In this document: positions 1 to 10,791 of the stretch, piece by piece
Layout: each line of letters begins with the position of its first letter
Numbering within the stretch: position 1 is the first letter of the stretch
Assembly (NCBI GenBank): GCA_003427395.1
Contig: BFEA01000010.1
Coordinates: 6,189,234 to 6,242,101 of the forward strand
Direction: 5' to 3'
Origin: Chara braunii
Lineage: Eukaryota; Streptophyta; Charophyceae; Charales; Characeae
Length of the DNA stretch: 52,868 nt
Position numbers and translations under genes: made by a program
Notes under the pieces: model-generated
Databases searched by the model: none
The model's input: only the letters and a program-made list of their open reading frames with translations
Told to the model about the DNA's origin: nothing

Positions 1-1627
1 GTTGCCGATGCCCTCTCGCGACGACCTGACCACAAGCCCCCCGAGAAAGTCTACGCCGCCATGACTCATATTCAACTCCTTCCATCACTTCATCATCCAT
101 AACCCAAGGCTATCTCTCCTGCTCAGACTTCGCCACCATTTACAACAAACTCCGCGATCTTGACCCAGTTCCGGACTACTCCCTCCACAACAATCTCCTC
201 TACATCGATACCAAAGGCACTCGNCAACTTTGCATCCCCAACGCACGAGGCCTCCTTACTCATCTCTTGGCAGAGAACCACGACGCCAAGACCGCAGGAC
301 ATCTCGGTTTCCAGAAGACCTTCGACACCATCTCCCGCTACTTCTACTGGCCTTCCTTACTCGCCGACGTTAAGGCATACATTCGTTCGTGCCCCACGTG
401 CCAAGCTGTCAACCCCTCGAACCGAGCCAAACCCGGCAAGCTCCAATCATTGCCCATCCCAACTCACCACTGGCAGTCCATCTCCATGGACTTCGTGTGC
501 GGCCTCTCCAAGACCGACCGCGGGCATGATTGCATCTACGTCATTGTCTGCCGCTTGACCAAACGTGCCCACTTCATCCCTTGCACGACCTCGCACAGNN
601 CCAAAGACGTCGCCACACTCTTCTTCGNCCATGTTGCTCGCCATCACGGCCTCCCCGAGAACATCATCAGTGACCGTGATCCTNGCTTCCTCTCACAATT
701 CTGGAAACACCTCTTCACGGCCTACGGAACCACGCTCGCTTCCTCTCACAATTCTGGAAACACCTCTTCACGGCCTACGGAACCACGCTCAAGTATAGCA
801 CTACATTCCACCCACAGACCGATGGACAAACAGAGAAGATGAACGATACACTCCAAAGAATCCTGCGAAAGTATTGTCATCCACACCAACACGATTGGGA
901 TCAGTTGCTCACAGCTGCCGAGATTGCCTACAACAACGCTGTCTGCCCCTCCACTAGCATGTCCCCTTTCTACATCGACCTTGGCTACCATCCCCTCCTG
1001 CCCTCTGATTTCTTGCTTCCCTCGCAGCTCAACCCCTCCACCCCTTGCCCCACTCACAATGAATGGGTATCAACGATGAACAGACTCCTCAGAGAAGCAA
1101 CCGAAGCCCTTGAAAGAACACAAGAACAGCAAGCCAACAAGACTAACAAACACAGACGGGACGTGTCATTCAAAGTAGGGAAAAAAGTCTGGCTTTCTGC
1201 CAAACGCTTTGAACCCGAACAAGGCTTGTCCAAGAAACTCTCGAACAAGTGGCTCGGTCCCTTCCCCATCATTGAACAAACCTCCCCCNTCAACTACAAA
1301 CTCCAACTTCCCCCTGATATGAGTCGTGTCCACCCAGTCTTCCATGTCGAGTACCTCAAAGAATACCATGAATCTCCGCTCCAGTTTGCCGACCGCCCAT
1401 ATCCTAGACCTCCACCAATCATGCTACCCACAAGCCCTGAATTCGTTGTCGAAACCATCATCAGCCGACGAACCACTCAGGTATCTGATCATCCGGAACC
1501 AATCACTGAATACAAAGTCAAATGGACCGGATACCCCGACGAAGAATCTACATGGGAACCTCTCTCTAATCTTAAGAACNNNATGAAACTTGTCCGNGCC
1601 TATGATCGTGCTAATCCTATGTCCTAG
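1..1627 (+). pseudogene. E1 pol: RNase H end, integrase and chromodomain
   Basis: Bases 1-60 read VADALSRRPD, the usual end of the RNase H domain. The frame then shifts by one near position 60. From there the integrase zinc-binding module is readable (H...H near 285-305, CPTC near 393), then the catalytic core with the first Asp in SMDF (about 485), the second in SDRDP (about 670) and the Glu in DGQTEK (about 825). A 53-bp duplication after the second Asp throws the frame again; the reading resumes at 839-1627. The last 60 residues (about 1440-1620) are a canonical chromodomain with YKVKWTGYPDEESTWEP. Chromodomains direct integration towards marked chromatin. The stop is at 1625-1627. The two frame breaks make this copy non-functional unless they are assembly errors. 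Confidence 0.87.
685..790 (+). repeat. 53-bp perfect tandem duplication inside integrase
   Basis: The 53 bases at 685-737 are repeated exactly at 738-790. The length is not a multiple of three, and the frame after the duplication is the one expected if a single copy were present. An N lies at 684, directly before the first copy, so a gap-filling or overlap error is as likely as a real mutation. Confidence 0.9.
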
Positions 1628-2740
1628 ATACCTATATCACTATGGCATAAACCCCCGCTAAAAACCCTTGCAACCCTGCTCTACACACACCCTTNAACCC
1701 ANTCCACCCTTCCCTTGATCCTCATTCCTGATGTCTGATCTTCCCTTGCCCTCGCCTAGCCTTGTCCCATCTGTCCTCTCCACTACCTTGTCTCTCTTGT
1801 CCAATGCNTGTGAACTTGCGTGACGCTGGCGATAAAGGATCTAATGGCAAGCGCACGAGGACNATGGCCTGCTGCCTCANTGTTCANGGAGATTATGCAG
1901 CTGGTTTGGCCACCATGCTGTTTCATTGGCCGGCATCTCGACTCGCGGACTTACTGGAGCAGCAACTTGTGACATGGATCTTTGCATCAGTCTGCGACTT
2001 CCTTGCTTCCAGATCAGACCTCATTGCAGTTCGTGTACCGGACGCACCCCAGCACTTGGACTTTGACACTTGAACTACGACTACGCTTCTTGGACTTCTA
2101 CCTATCGCAGCTGCTGAAGACCGCTTCTACCACCTACTCCAAAGACTTGATCAAGACCGCAGCAGACCCCCTTTCAAGACACTTGGACACTTAGTTCCTA
2201 CATGAGATTCTGCTTCCGACTCCTTCGGACACACCAGCCTTCACACCCTGAACAAACATTTTCATTTTTTTTTTCCTGACTTTGACAACCCTGTAGAACA
2301 TCATTAGCACATTCCCTGTTCCCCTGACCATTGTTTCCCTTACCCACTACAACATCAATAGAAATACCCTGTTTTTCTGAACACCGTTTCCCTTACCCAG
2401 TGGAACATCAATAGAAGTTCCCTATTCCATGAACTTTGTTCCCCCTTAACCTATAGCGAACCATGCAGTCCCCTTAGTTCGTAAGTAGGACCACCTTGCT
2501 CCCTATCTTCCCTTTAGTTCATTTGTAGGACTACCCTATTCCTTGCAACCCCCCCTAGTTCATCAGTAGGACAACTCTATTCTCCGGTACCAAACCTTGT
2601 TCCCTCCTACTCCCGCAGCCCATGCCACCCACATTATACCCCTCTTCCCTTTCGACCTGTTAACCAATGATCAGCCCCGTCCCATCCTTCACAGATTTCA
2701 GCATTGCTTCATGATTTTTGGCAGCCGGGACGTTGCNTTC
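1628..2740 (+). other. E1 3' untranslated region with degenerate repeats
   Basis: No convincing coding sequence lies between the pol stop and the purine tract. Between about 2290 and 2600 two short motifs recur imperfectly: one around ACATCAATAGAA followed by TTCCCTATTCC-like text, and one around TTAGTTCRTNAGTAGGAC, seen near 2476, 2514 and 2557. Several single N bases occur (1695, 1702, 1808, 1863, 1880, 1887, 2737). Confidence 0.6.
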
Positions 2741-2756
2741 TAGAGGGAGGGGATAG
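2741..2756 (+). other. E1 polypurine tract
   Basis: The run tagagggaggggatag directly precedes the TGTTACGG start of the LTR. This is where the plus-strand primer for reverse transcription sits in LTR elements. Confidence 0.75.
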
Positions 2757-3235
2757 TGTTACGGACTTCGCCAGGGCGCGATCCCTGGTCCATCTTTTGC
2801 TGTTTCGGCTGCATCCCGTTTTCGGCCTGGCACCCTTTTTCCAAACCCCTCCTCTGGTACCGTAGGATTTTGGACAACTGGCGCCATGCTGCAATTCGGG
2901 CGCCACTTTCAAATACTGCATTTTTTAGTTCTGCCCTCGGGGCCTTTGCAGAAATGCCCCTGGTACCGTACGTGTCACCGGTACTTATACCGGCTCCCCG
3001 TACGGAACGGGGACCAGTCTCATACCAGTTTTCTGCTGCTGTACTCGAACTCAGTGTGACTTGCTCCTGTTCGGCATTCGGAATCCAAGACTTCGACTTT
3101 GTGTCCTTGCCCCTGTGTCTGCGTCCGACCCTCAGTCGTGTCGAGTGAGTGAGTGTGTGTGTGTGCTCTCACTCTCTCCCTCTCTCTCTCCTCTCCCTCG
3201 GCTCCCCTGTCTCCCTCAGCCTCCCGCTCGTTACA
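2757..3235 (+). repeat. E1 3' LTR (about 479 bp)
   Basis: It starts with TGTTACGGAC right after the purine tract and ends with CTCGTTACA, giving TGT...ACA termini. The sequence immediately right of it (from 3236) is coding sequence of another element on the other strand, which fixes this edge. A pyrimidine-rich CT/GT tract occurs at about 3145-3195. The partner LTR is outside the window. The expected 5-bp target duplicate on this side would be CCAAT (3236-3240). Confidence 0.82.
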
Positions 3236-4327
3236 CCAATCCCGTATTCGCTGGCGTTAGTGGTTACGATAAAGGGTAAAGATGGATCCGCAACTTTCAA
3301 CACCGAGTTATTAATCAAACATTTCTTTAAACGAGCCCAGTTCCATCAGCGCTTGAAGGACGGAGTACAATCCTAATCCCATTTCCAAATAGTTTCTTTG
3401 TTTAACAATCTGTGCAATGGACCAGCGATTACCGTAAACTTCCGAACGAACTTGCGGTAATAGTTGGCCAGACCAGGAAACGAGCGCAGTTCCACAGCGT
3501 GCACGGGTTAGGCCAATCTCTAATGGCTGCAATCTTAGCATCTTCCGGTTTAATCCCATCACCATCTACCATATGTCCCAAGTAAAGAACCTGACGATTT
3601 GCCCACTCACACTTCTTCAGGTTAATCTTGAATTTTGCCTCTCGCAGTTTAATAAGCACAACTCGAATGTGCTCCTCATATTCGCTCAAACTCTTACTAA
3701 AAATCAGTATATCATCCAAATAAACAACAACAAACTTATCTAGCCAATCACGGAAGAGCTCATTGATACATCACTGGAAGGTTGCATGGGCATTTGTTAA
3801 TTCGAACGACATCACCACAAACTCATAGTGGCCATATCTAGTTCGGAAATCCGTTTGATGCTGATCCTCAAGCACCTCAATCTGATGGTAGCCCGATTTC
3901 AAATCAATCTTGGTGAAATATCTGCAACCCTGAACTCTATCTAGGATATCATCTATCCGTTGTAGTGGCTCGACATTCTTAACTACTGCATCGAGTCCCC
4001 TATAGTCGGCCTTCTTTGGCACAAACAAGACTGGTGCATGGAATGGCGAGGAACTAGGTTTAATACACCCCTTTCATCCAACTCTTATGGAGACATCCTA
4101 TAGATAGGCCCCTTGGGAATCCGGCTAACGGGTTCAACATCTATCCGGTGCTTGGTTTCACTCTCAACCACTCCACTTGGGGCCTCTCCAACATCAACGA
4201 ACTCAACAACGAACTTTTGCATATTGGGGGGAATAGATTCTTCCTCTTTCTTGCTTTCACTCGCCGAGCGCAAACACCTTGTCGGCGAGGCCATTCTTGA
4301 GCACACACCGGGCGAACGCGGTGGCAC
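3236..4327 (-). pseudogene. E2 pol: RT and start of RNase H
   Basis: Minus-strand pieces from right to left are a protease-RT linker (4085-4327), RT fingers with FVPKK and DYRGL (3960-4028), [13 protein letters not shown] (about 3890-3925), the YLDD active site (about 3712-3730, intact), the connection segment LYLGHMVDGDGIKPED (about 3540-3595), and RNase H entering at PFIVTTNASEYGIG (3236-3281). The first RNase H catalytic Asp of the usual TTDAS is Asn here. About eight residues of the RT fingers are missing between FVPKK and DYRGL, and at least three frame changes are needed to follow the protein. RT and RNase H make the cDNA; this copy cannot. Confidence 0.82.
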
Positions 4328-4613
4328 TCATGCAACAAAGGGTTAGGCTATTCTCTATGCCAGATGCATGGTTAAGTCAATTTTTTTTCTTTTCTCCTGT
4401 AGGACTAAGCAAACAACACTCATGCTCACCTAGTTTCACATCTGCATTAGCGGCCTCCCCCCAATCAGTCCCTAAAATCATGTCAAAAGGGAGGTTGTCC
4501 TCCAACAGAACATATTCCACCTTTTCCCCCTGCCTCCAACCGGAAGTATGCCCTTACCCCTTCAACATAGCTATCTACTAAAATTTCTCTATTGTCCACT
4601 AACTTACAACGGG

Positions 4614-4796
4614 CTATTGTTTCTGAACCTTAATCCCTAACCGCAGCTTTTGCAAAACCTTCTTACTGAGATAGTTGCGTGTTGATCCACTGTCCACCAG
4701 TGCGCCAACTCCGACTCCTGTAATTTCTACATCTGCAATTATTAACTGCCCTTTCCTTTTCTTCATTTCGGCCCAAGCGAGTCGACGAGTGATCAC
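4614..4796 (-). pseudogene. E2 protease fragment
   Basis: A short minus-strand reading contains ALVDSGSTRNYLS, the active-site loop (D-S-G) of a retroviral-type aspartic protease, preceded by an IIADVEITGV beta-strand as usual. It sits between the CCHC knuckle and RT, the normal order. It is about 60 residues, roughly half a protease; the flap side is lost in frame changes towards 4600. Confidence 0.75.
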
Positions 4797-4994
4797 TTCA
4801 TCACCTATGCTTGCAAGAGAACCATCTAAGAAGTCCTAGCACAAGCAACTTTTGGGCAGCTAACTAGGTGGGGACCAACTACCGTCTCAGTTTCGGTCAT
4901 TGAGACCTCTGAATGGGAGGTTGAGAGTCTAGTTCCATCCAAAGTCCTGTAGAGGCAACTGCAACCTCTACTAGTCGTTCCCTTTTGGGTACCT

Positions 4995-7665
4995 CTATTC
5001 TGGACAAAAGGGCACTGTGTGGTCGTGATCACCACATTTAAAACATTGACCGGCCTTGCGACGTTCTTCCCATACTTTCTCGTCCATAGCCATTTCTAAC
5101 CAAGGTTTGCCTTCAGCTAGCCCTGGGTGTTCCGAGTATGGCCGTCTACCTCTACCTCTTCCCCTGTGGAGTAGGAACTTCTCCAACCTTGTGAGGGACC
5201 ATTACCCCTTCCTCCCACATAGTAGCTACCTTCGCAACTACCCCTATGGGTGGCGGGCCTCTTCCTCAACCTCGACCACGGCCTCCTCTTCCTCTACCAC
5301 GACCTCTTCCTCCTTGTTGCCCTCCCCCACGGGTTGCAACAGCCACCTAGTCCCCTCCCTACGCCATGTGACCATTGCTGTCTTCTTCTAAACCATAGTC
5401 TATCTGGCCATAGGTAAGTCATTCTTCCCCTCCTTCGGAGGTGACCAGTAGGTTATCTTTGCCTACTATATTTCCCGACATTGTTCGGTCTTTCCATTTC
5501 TTGCCAGCCTGCAAGTCTTTCCAGTAATGGCAATTTTGTGCCTCTTGTAGGAAGCCAGCGTGATCTACAGCGATCTTACTAAATTTCACATGTGGCGTTC
5601 CTTCTTTAGTGTGGGGATATAGTTGTGTTTTTAGGGGCTATGAGAGCGCTCTAGCAAAGTTATTTAGGGTATCCGGGCATTGCAACAGTTCATCCACTGT
5701 GGCCTTAAGGATTGACGCACTCTTCCCTTTACGATCACCAATGTTAAGGATCAATGACTCAATCCTACGGGCCAGGTTCTTATCTTCGAACCTTTCTCTA
5801 AGAGCTTTCAAGAAGTCTTCGACCCGTGTCTATTGAGAATACTGAATCTTATTATGCAGCCAGCCTCTTTCATCGAAGAGATAGCGAAGCTCATTGCGTC
5901 CCCCGCCATACATGAACTTGCCATTTGAACACGGTCACAGAAAGAAATCTTTTGTGCGTACAGGTATGTGTCCATAGCCGCCTCCTAGTGGAAAATGCTT
6001 TCTTCTTTCTTCCCCGTATAGCGCCAAGGCTACTTTACCTTCATCTTTTGACTGGACGACTCCAGTTCTCCATCCTTCTCTTTCTTGACACCCTTTCCTT
6101 TCCTGTCCACATCCTTTCCATCATCGCCTCCATCTCCTCCCCCGCCTCCAATCTTCAACTTTCTTATTACGACAGGATCCGACAACTTTTTCACAAGGGC
6201 TGTATCTCGTTGATCGACATACTCATATATACGATGATCAACTTGTTCAGAGGCACTGCGCAAAAAAGTATTCCAGATGCCTTCAAACTCTCCTTGGTGC
6301 AATTCCATCTTATTCACAGTCTGGTTGAGTGGAGCTAGTTCGTTATTAGTGTGGAGGAAAGTGTCAGTTAGAAGGGAGAGTCTCTCATCTATGGTAGCCT
6401 ATTTTCCTTTTTGCTCTTGCAGCAACCTATGCAACCTCTTCCCCTCCTCTATCATCCTTTTCGCTGCCACCATCTTATTGTTCAATTCTGTCGCCTTCTC
6501 CTCCAACAGTGGATTCTTCTCCATCTCATCTTGCTGCAGATGCCAACTTAATTATAAAGGCATTTTTCTCCTCCATTTCTTCAAGAAACTTTGTCCTGTA
6601 CCCGAACTGCTCAATCCAATTTAGCGCCGCCAGCTGTCGTATACGGAGTGCCCCTGCCTGGCTGCTCTCAGCCTTTTCTTGTAGCTGGGTTCTCCTTCAT
6701 TCCAGAATGTCTCCCTCATCTTCATCTTCTTCTTCTTTCAATTCCAACATTTTTCTCTCCTTCTCCTTCATCTCCTTCTCCATCTTTCCTGTACCCGAAC
6801 TGCTCAATCCAATTCACCGCCGCCAACTGTCGTATACAAAGTGCCCCTGCCTGGCTGCTCTCAGCCTTTTCTTGCGGCTGGGTTCTCCTCCTTTTCAGGA
6901 TGTCTCCCTCATCTTCATCTTTTTCTTCTTTCAATTCATCTTTTTCTTCTTTCAATTCATCTTCTTCTTCTTTCAATTCCTCCAACATTTTTCTCTCCTT
7001 CTCCTTCATCTCCTTCTCCATCTTTTCTCTCTCTTCTCGCACTTCCTCGTCCTCCTTTCTTTTCTTCTCCTCCTTTTCTTTTTTCTTCTTAGCGAGGCAA
7101 CAGTCTATCTCTGCCTGCTCCTCAGCTGTGCTTCGACAACACTCAACAGAGAGTAGCGAAAGGATCCAACAACAAGGTCTAATGTTGACTCATCTATAGC
7201 CAGCCTCTAGTCTTCCTAGATTTGCATTCTTGCCTCTAGTCTAGCTTTTCGAATTCTAGCTCTTTCCCTTCTCTCCTCTACTTCTTGCAACTGGCGTTGT
7301 AGCTCTGCATGGAGTGTGTTTGCTTCTACAATCTCGTAGTCCTCACATGGGTTGCTGCTGGCTGACCTGCAAGGCAGCGCTCTAATTCATGGTAGACTCT
7401 AACATACCCGAACTTGCACCTGACGAAGTGGCTTGAGACGAGGTCTGTGATAGCGGAGCCGGTACCCATGGCTGCCTCTACTATGGCTCTAGCTTATGCT
7501 GCTCTAGTTGTTGCTAGTGCCCTCTCAACATCGGCTGCTGCTGCCCTAGCCCTCTACAATATGCTCCTCTCCCTGGCTTCTCTTCGTAGTCTCCTTTCCT
7601 TGCCTGACTGTAGCACCAAGAAAGTGGTCAATGCGAGTCTACGAGTAAATCTTCTATCTCCCTAG
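4995..7665 (-). pseudogene. E2 gag, degenerate
   Basis: Minus-strand reading fragments follow the order of a plant gypsy gag. At the far right (about 7430-7660) is a charged, alanine-rich helical stretch. At 6595-7042 lies a Glu/Lys coiled coil with tandem KEEKDELKEE units. At 6030-6317 there is a fragment beginning MNKMELHQGEFEGIW. At 5560-5850 is a capsid-like stretch with readable DFLKALRERFEDKN text. At 4995-5186 is an Arg/Gly-rich linker and a CCHC knuckle, CFKCGDHDHTVPFC (CX2CX4HX4C), which would bind RNA. Stops and shifts separate all of these. The start codon cannot be fixed. Confidence 0.68.
6595..7022. repeat. 193-bp tandem duplication in E2 gag
   Basis: The block starting CCTGTACCCGAACTGC at 6595 recurs at 6788, a period of 193 bp, with scattered differences. 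The second copy is longer because a short TTTTTCTTCTTTCAATTCATC unit is itself repeated around 6928-6985. On the minus strand the repeat encodes the coiled-coil segment, so the duplication lengthened the predicted helix. Confidence 0.8.
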
Positions 7666-8635
7666 TCTAGACGTTCAACCTCTCTATCCTCTCCACTCAT
7701 GAGCTACGTGCCATGCGATCTACACTAATGTCCTCAATGGGACCTACCACAGCATGGAATCCAACCGATTTATGAAAATAAGTAAAAGAAAATATTTATT
7801 CGGTATAGCTTTGTCAAAGAACATCCAAGCAGTAACAACAGATAATCTTAGATTCCTACAAACAATTTTATTCCTACTTTTGACTAGTCTGAACCAGAGT
7901 GCAATGGAGTGCAGAATAATTACTATGCTATCTGCAGCACTTTGTTAGTTGTTAGTAAAGTCCACAACTAACTACCCATAAAAACATACAATAATTAACA
8001 ATCAAACAATGTACTAGAATCCTCCCTCCCCCTGTATCCTTCTTGAGTACTCACGTAGTGCCAATGTCTTGAAATTTTGGGTTCAGCGGCGTGTCTAAAG
8101 GTGTACAATCGGACAAACCCTGTGCCCCAAGTCTATGCAGAACTGGCCATCCCCGACCGTACTATTTTTATACTCGCGTACAGCACACTCGCCCTTAAGA
8201 GACAACGCTCGTGTCCCACCAGCGCGCTCCTTAGGAAGAATGTCCACTCTCAAGGTTGAGCGCTCGCCACACCTCAATAAGAAGACTCTCAAGACAAAAC
8301 TCACTTCCTCATGGTAAGAAGCAACGAAGAGGGTAGATAAGGTGAGGAGCACCGTACCTCATAATGCTGCCCCCAACCACAGATTTATCACCAGTAACCT
8401 GACGTGCATTTATGATGACCGGTCGATGCCTCAACACAACCCACAATACAATTCAGTTCCACCTCACAGCTTAAATGCCACATCGGTGAGTTCTCATCAT
8501 CCAACGTGCACCTCTATGTCACCACATAGCCTTCCTGGCGCGCCCACACGACCCTAGGCAACACACAAGCGTTATCACTACCCCACCATTACCAGCAAAG
8601 CACCAAACAGCTATTGCGAAGGAGCCAACAGAGCA
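7666..8635 (-). other. E2 5' leader, no gene seen
   Basis: This stretch lies between the degraded gag start and the PBS and has no supported coding sequence. Its right part (about 8230-8560) is recognisably the same as 38880-39270 in E4: CTCAAGGTTGAGCGCTC, then GAGGGTAGATAAGG, CCAACCACAGATTT and GATGACCGGTC in the same order. That supports one element family. Confidence 0.6.
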
Positions 8636-8660
8636 GCTCGAACCAGCTCCGATACCAAAT
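8636..8660 (-). other. E2 primer binding site (Met-tRNA type)
   Basis: The minus strand reads TTTGGTATCGGAGCTGG directly inside the LTR edge, close to the plant initiator Met-tRNA primer site TGGTATCAGAGC. This fixes the inner edge and orientation of the LTR at 8661. Confidence 0.82.
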
Positions 8661-9848
8661 TGCAAGGAAAATGAGTGATAGCGAAATGACAGAAATCAAG
8701 AGTGCAAACTCACATTGAAAGCCAGCGAGTCCAACACTGTCCAGAAAGCACTGATACAATGACATTCCACCAACGGAACGAAAAACCAAAGCACTGAATC
8801 CAAATGTCAATGAGAGCATACTCTTGTCACCACCAACATTGAAAGTCAGCAAGTCCAGCGCTGTCCAGAATGCAAAAATGCACTGCTATTCGACCAACGG
8901 AACGGCGAACCAAGGCATTGCATCCGAATGTCAATGAGAACATACTCTTGCCACCACCAACATACGTATCCAAAGTCCTTCCTCCAACTTCGTGCTCAGT
9001 GCCCAAACTACGATCACACAGGTACTAGCAGCCTATAAATTGACAATGCATCTTGTTGACGACAGCAGCAACAACCGAAGTACATGAAGATATCGACCTT
9101 GTAGACCATCGCCAAGACCAGATACGTGCACTCACATCATCATCCCCATCTCTCCACAGGGGCATAGGGCGTCCAAGGTAGGATAGGCGAGTGATTAGGA
9201 GATGGATCTGGATAGGCCTAGGAGGACTTCTCTGTGTGTGTGTGTGTGTGTATACCCACATCTTCCTTACATGAACACCACCACCAGCACCTATAGGGGC
9301 TCCACTATCGCGTTGCCATCTTGCAGCGCCCTCGACCCGAGCGCTCGCGCGCACTTTGCACTTGCCTTAGTGCTAAGCTTGCAGCCGCAAGCCCTCGCTC
9401 CAGCAGCACTGCACACCTTCAAGTGCCCAACCCCCTTTGCCTCGGCCAAGCACTTTGCTATATGCAAAGTGGCCTGGCTGGTTCACTGACCGGCCCGCAT
9501 CACATGGGCCTCGTACCTTCGGGTTGGGCCGAAGTGTTTGCGCCGAGGCCCGTTCAAACAGCGGCCTGGAACCAAATTGGTTAGGCATGCCCAACAACCT
9601 AGGCACAAACGTGCAGCGTTCCCGACCATGTTGGAAGACCCTGAAAGGCTCATGCTGCCGAGTTGCACATATTTCTGATTCTCGCGAGCAAAGCAGTCAA
9701 GCAACTCGCGCGTGGCAACTATATGACGCCCACCAAGATTTGCAAAAATTGACGAGTTCAGGGCACATAGAGATTCAAGGGGGCCGCTTTCACTTAGGGC
9801 GAGCACACACCTCTTGCAAGGCCTTATGCCGTAGGGTAATCCCTCGCA
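8661..9848 (-). repeat. E2 5' LTR (about 1.19 kb)
   Basis: On the plus strand it starts TGCAAGGAAA next to the PBS and ends ATCCCTCGCA at 9848. The ends form the short inverted repeat TGCRAGG typical of this family (compare 22504-23646 and 39333-40386). It contains a 124-bp tandem duplication and a GT run at about 9234-9252. The right edge rests on comparison with the E4 LTRs and is less certain than the left. Confidence 0.68.
8712..8959. repeat. 124-bp tandem duplication within the E2 LTR
   Basis: The block beginning ACATTGAAAG at 8712 recurs at 8836, and the next unit edge falls at 8960, a period of 124 bp. Both copies hold CCAACGGAACG and AATGTCAATGAGA. They differ at many positions, so the duplication is old. 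Confidence 0.85.
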
Positions 9849-10290
9849 CTTGTCCCTCCCCTTGGCTACCCCCTGCGTCCTCCCCTGCCAACACTTTACC
9901 CCCTCCCTAATCCGCCCACAATGTCTTGCCAAGTCCTGTCCCGTCCTTTGCCTTCCCCCCCTCTAGCCAGGTGCACCTTTCCACGTTCTTGGGAGAGGCA
10001 CATTCTCATTTTGCACATTTGGTGCGTGATGCACGCAGGCCCTATACCTTCTACGATCCCTCGTCTGCGGCAGCAAGCCCACCATCATAACAATCAGAAA
10101 AGACAAGAGTAACAGGTCATGCGCTCGTGACGAAATAAGGAGCATCGGGTGGTGTGTGAACGTGGGATTGAACAACCGAAGGATGATGAGGATGATGTAC
10201 CATCATCACAAAATTACATTCTCGTAGCAAAACAGTCATTCTCTGGCTACAATACCACCTTCCCCTGAATAGAATGCACGGTCGTACCTA
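9849..10290. other. No gene seen
   Basis: Low-information sequence between the E2 LTR and the next repeat. No open frame here resembles a known protein, and no RNA gene was recognised. Confidence 0.5.
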
Positions 10291-10292
10291 GA

Positions 10293-10545
10293 CCTGAAGT
10301 CGCACCACGTACAACTACAATGACTACAAATTATATTCGAGGGAAGATGTAAGGTTTTTCTCAATAATATGGCGTGAGGCCACCGTCAAGTGTGACTACC
10401 ATCTTCCCACGAACCTAAACTGGAAGTTGCACCGCGGACAACTACAATGACCACATGTTATATTCGGGGAAAGATGTACGGTCTTCCTCAATAAAATGGC
10501 ATTAGGCCACCGTCAAGCGCAACTACCGGCTTCCCCGAACATAGC
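10293..10545. repeat. Two-copy tandem repeat, about 125 bp
   Basis: The order ACAACTACAATGAC - TTATATTCG - GAAGATGTA - CTCAATAA - AGGCCACCGTCAAG occurs twice, from about 10293 and about 10418. The copies differ by substitutions. No coding potential is evident. Confidence 0.8.
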
Positions 10546-10736
10546 ACACCCTCATGATGACTGCATACAACCGGGACAAATGGCTTCTATACATTCAAAT
10601 CAAGGTGCTTTATGTTGGGGTGAGACGGCAATCCCCAAACAAGAAGGGATTTATAGATCATTGCACTCAACCAATCCCTCCCTTGCTTCTTCCTTCCAGG
10701 CGAGCGTGTTAACATGTTATTGATAATATGTATATG

Positions 10737-10791
10737 TATATCGTCAAACAAAGCTATATCATCAAACAGAGCTATATCGTCAAACAGGGCT
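10737..10791 (+). repeat. 18-bp tandem repeat, three units
   Basis: Three successive units of the form ATATCGTCAAACARRGCT lead into the larger repeat copy that follows. A single related unit precedes the other copy at about 40551. Confidence 0.75.

Larger units (their letters stand above)
1..3235 (+). mobile_element. E1: 3' part of a Ty3/gypsy chromovirus
   Basis: The window opens inside the RNase H end of a plus-strand pol gene. Integrase, a C-terminal chromodomain, about 1.1 kb of untranslated sequence, a purine-rich tract and one 3' LTR follow. The order RNase H - integrase - chromodomain is that of Ty3/gypsy chromoviruses. The 5' LTR, gag, protease and RT must lie left of the window. The right edge cuts cleanly into the RNase H reading of a minus-strand element, so E1 inserted into E2 and is the younger of the two. 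Isolated N bases cluster here, suggesting a repeat that was hard to assemble. Confidence 0.88.
3236..9848 (-). mobile_element. E2: decayed minus-strand Ty3/gypsy element
   Basis: Read on the minus strand from right to left it contains a 5' LTR (8661-9848), a PBS (8636-8660), a long leader, gag with a coiled-coil N-terminus and a CCHC knuckle, protease, RT and the start of RNase H, where E1 interrupts it at 3235/3236. The rest of pol and the 3' LTR would be left of the window. LTR ends, PBS and leader match those of E4, so the two are one family. Many stops and shifts show it is dead. Confidence 0.83.

Noticed and set aside
6509-7199. Long Phe/Ser-rich plus-strand readings
   Set aside because: Antisense shadows of the Glu/Lys coiled coil of E2 gag.
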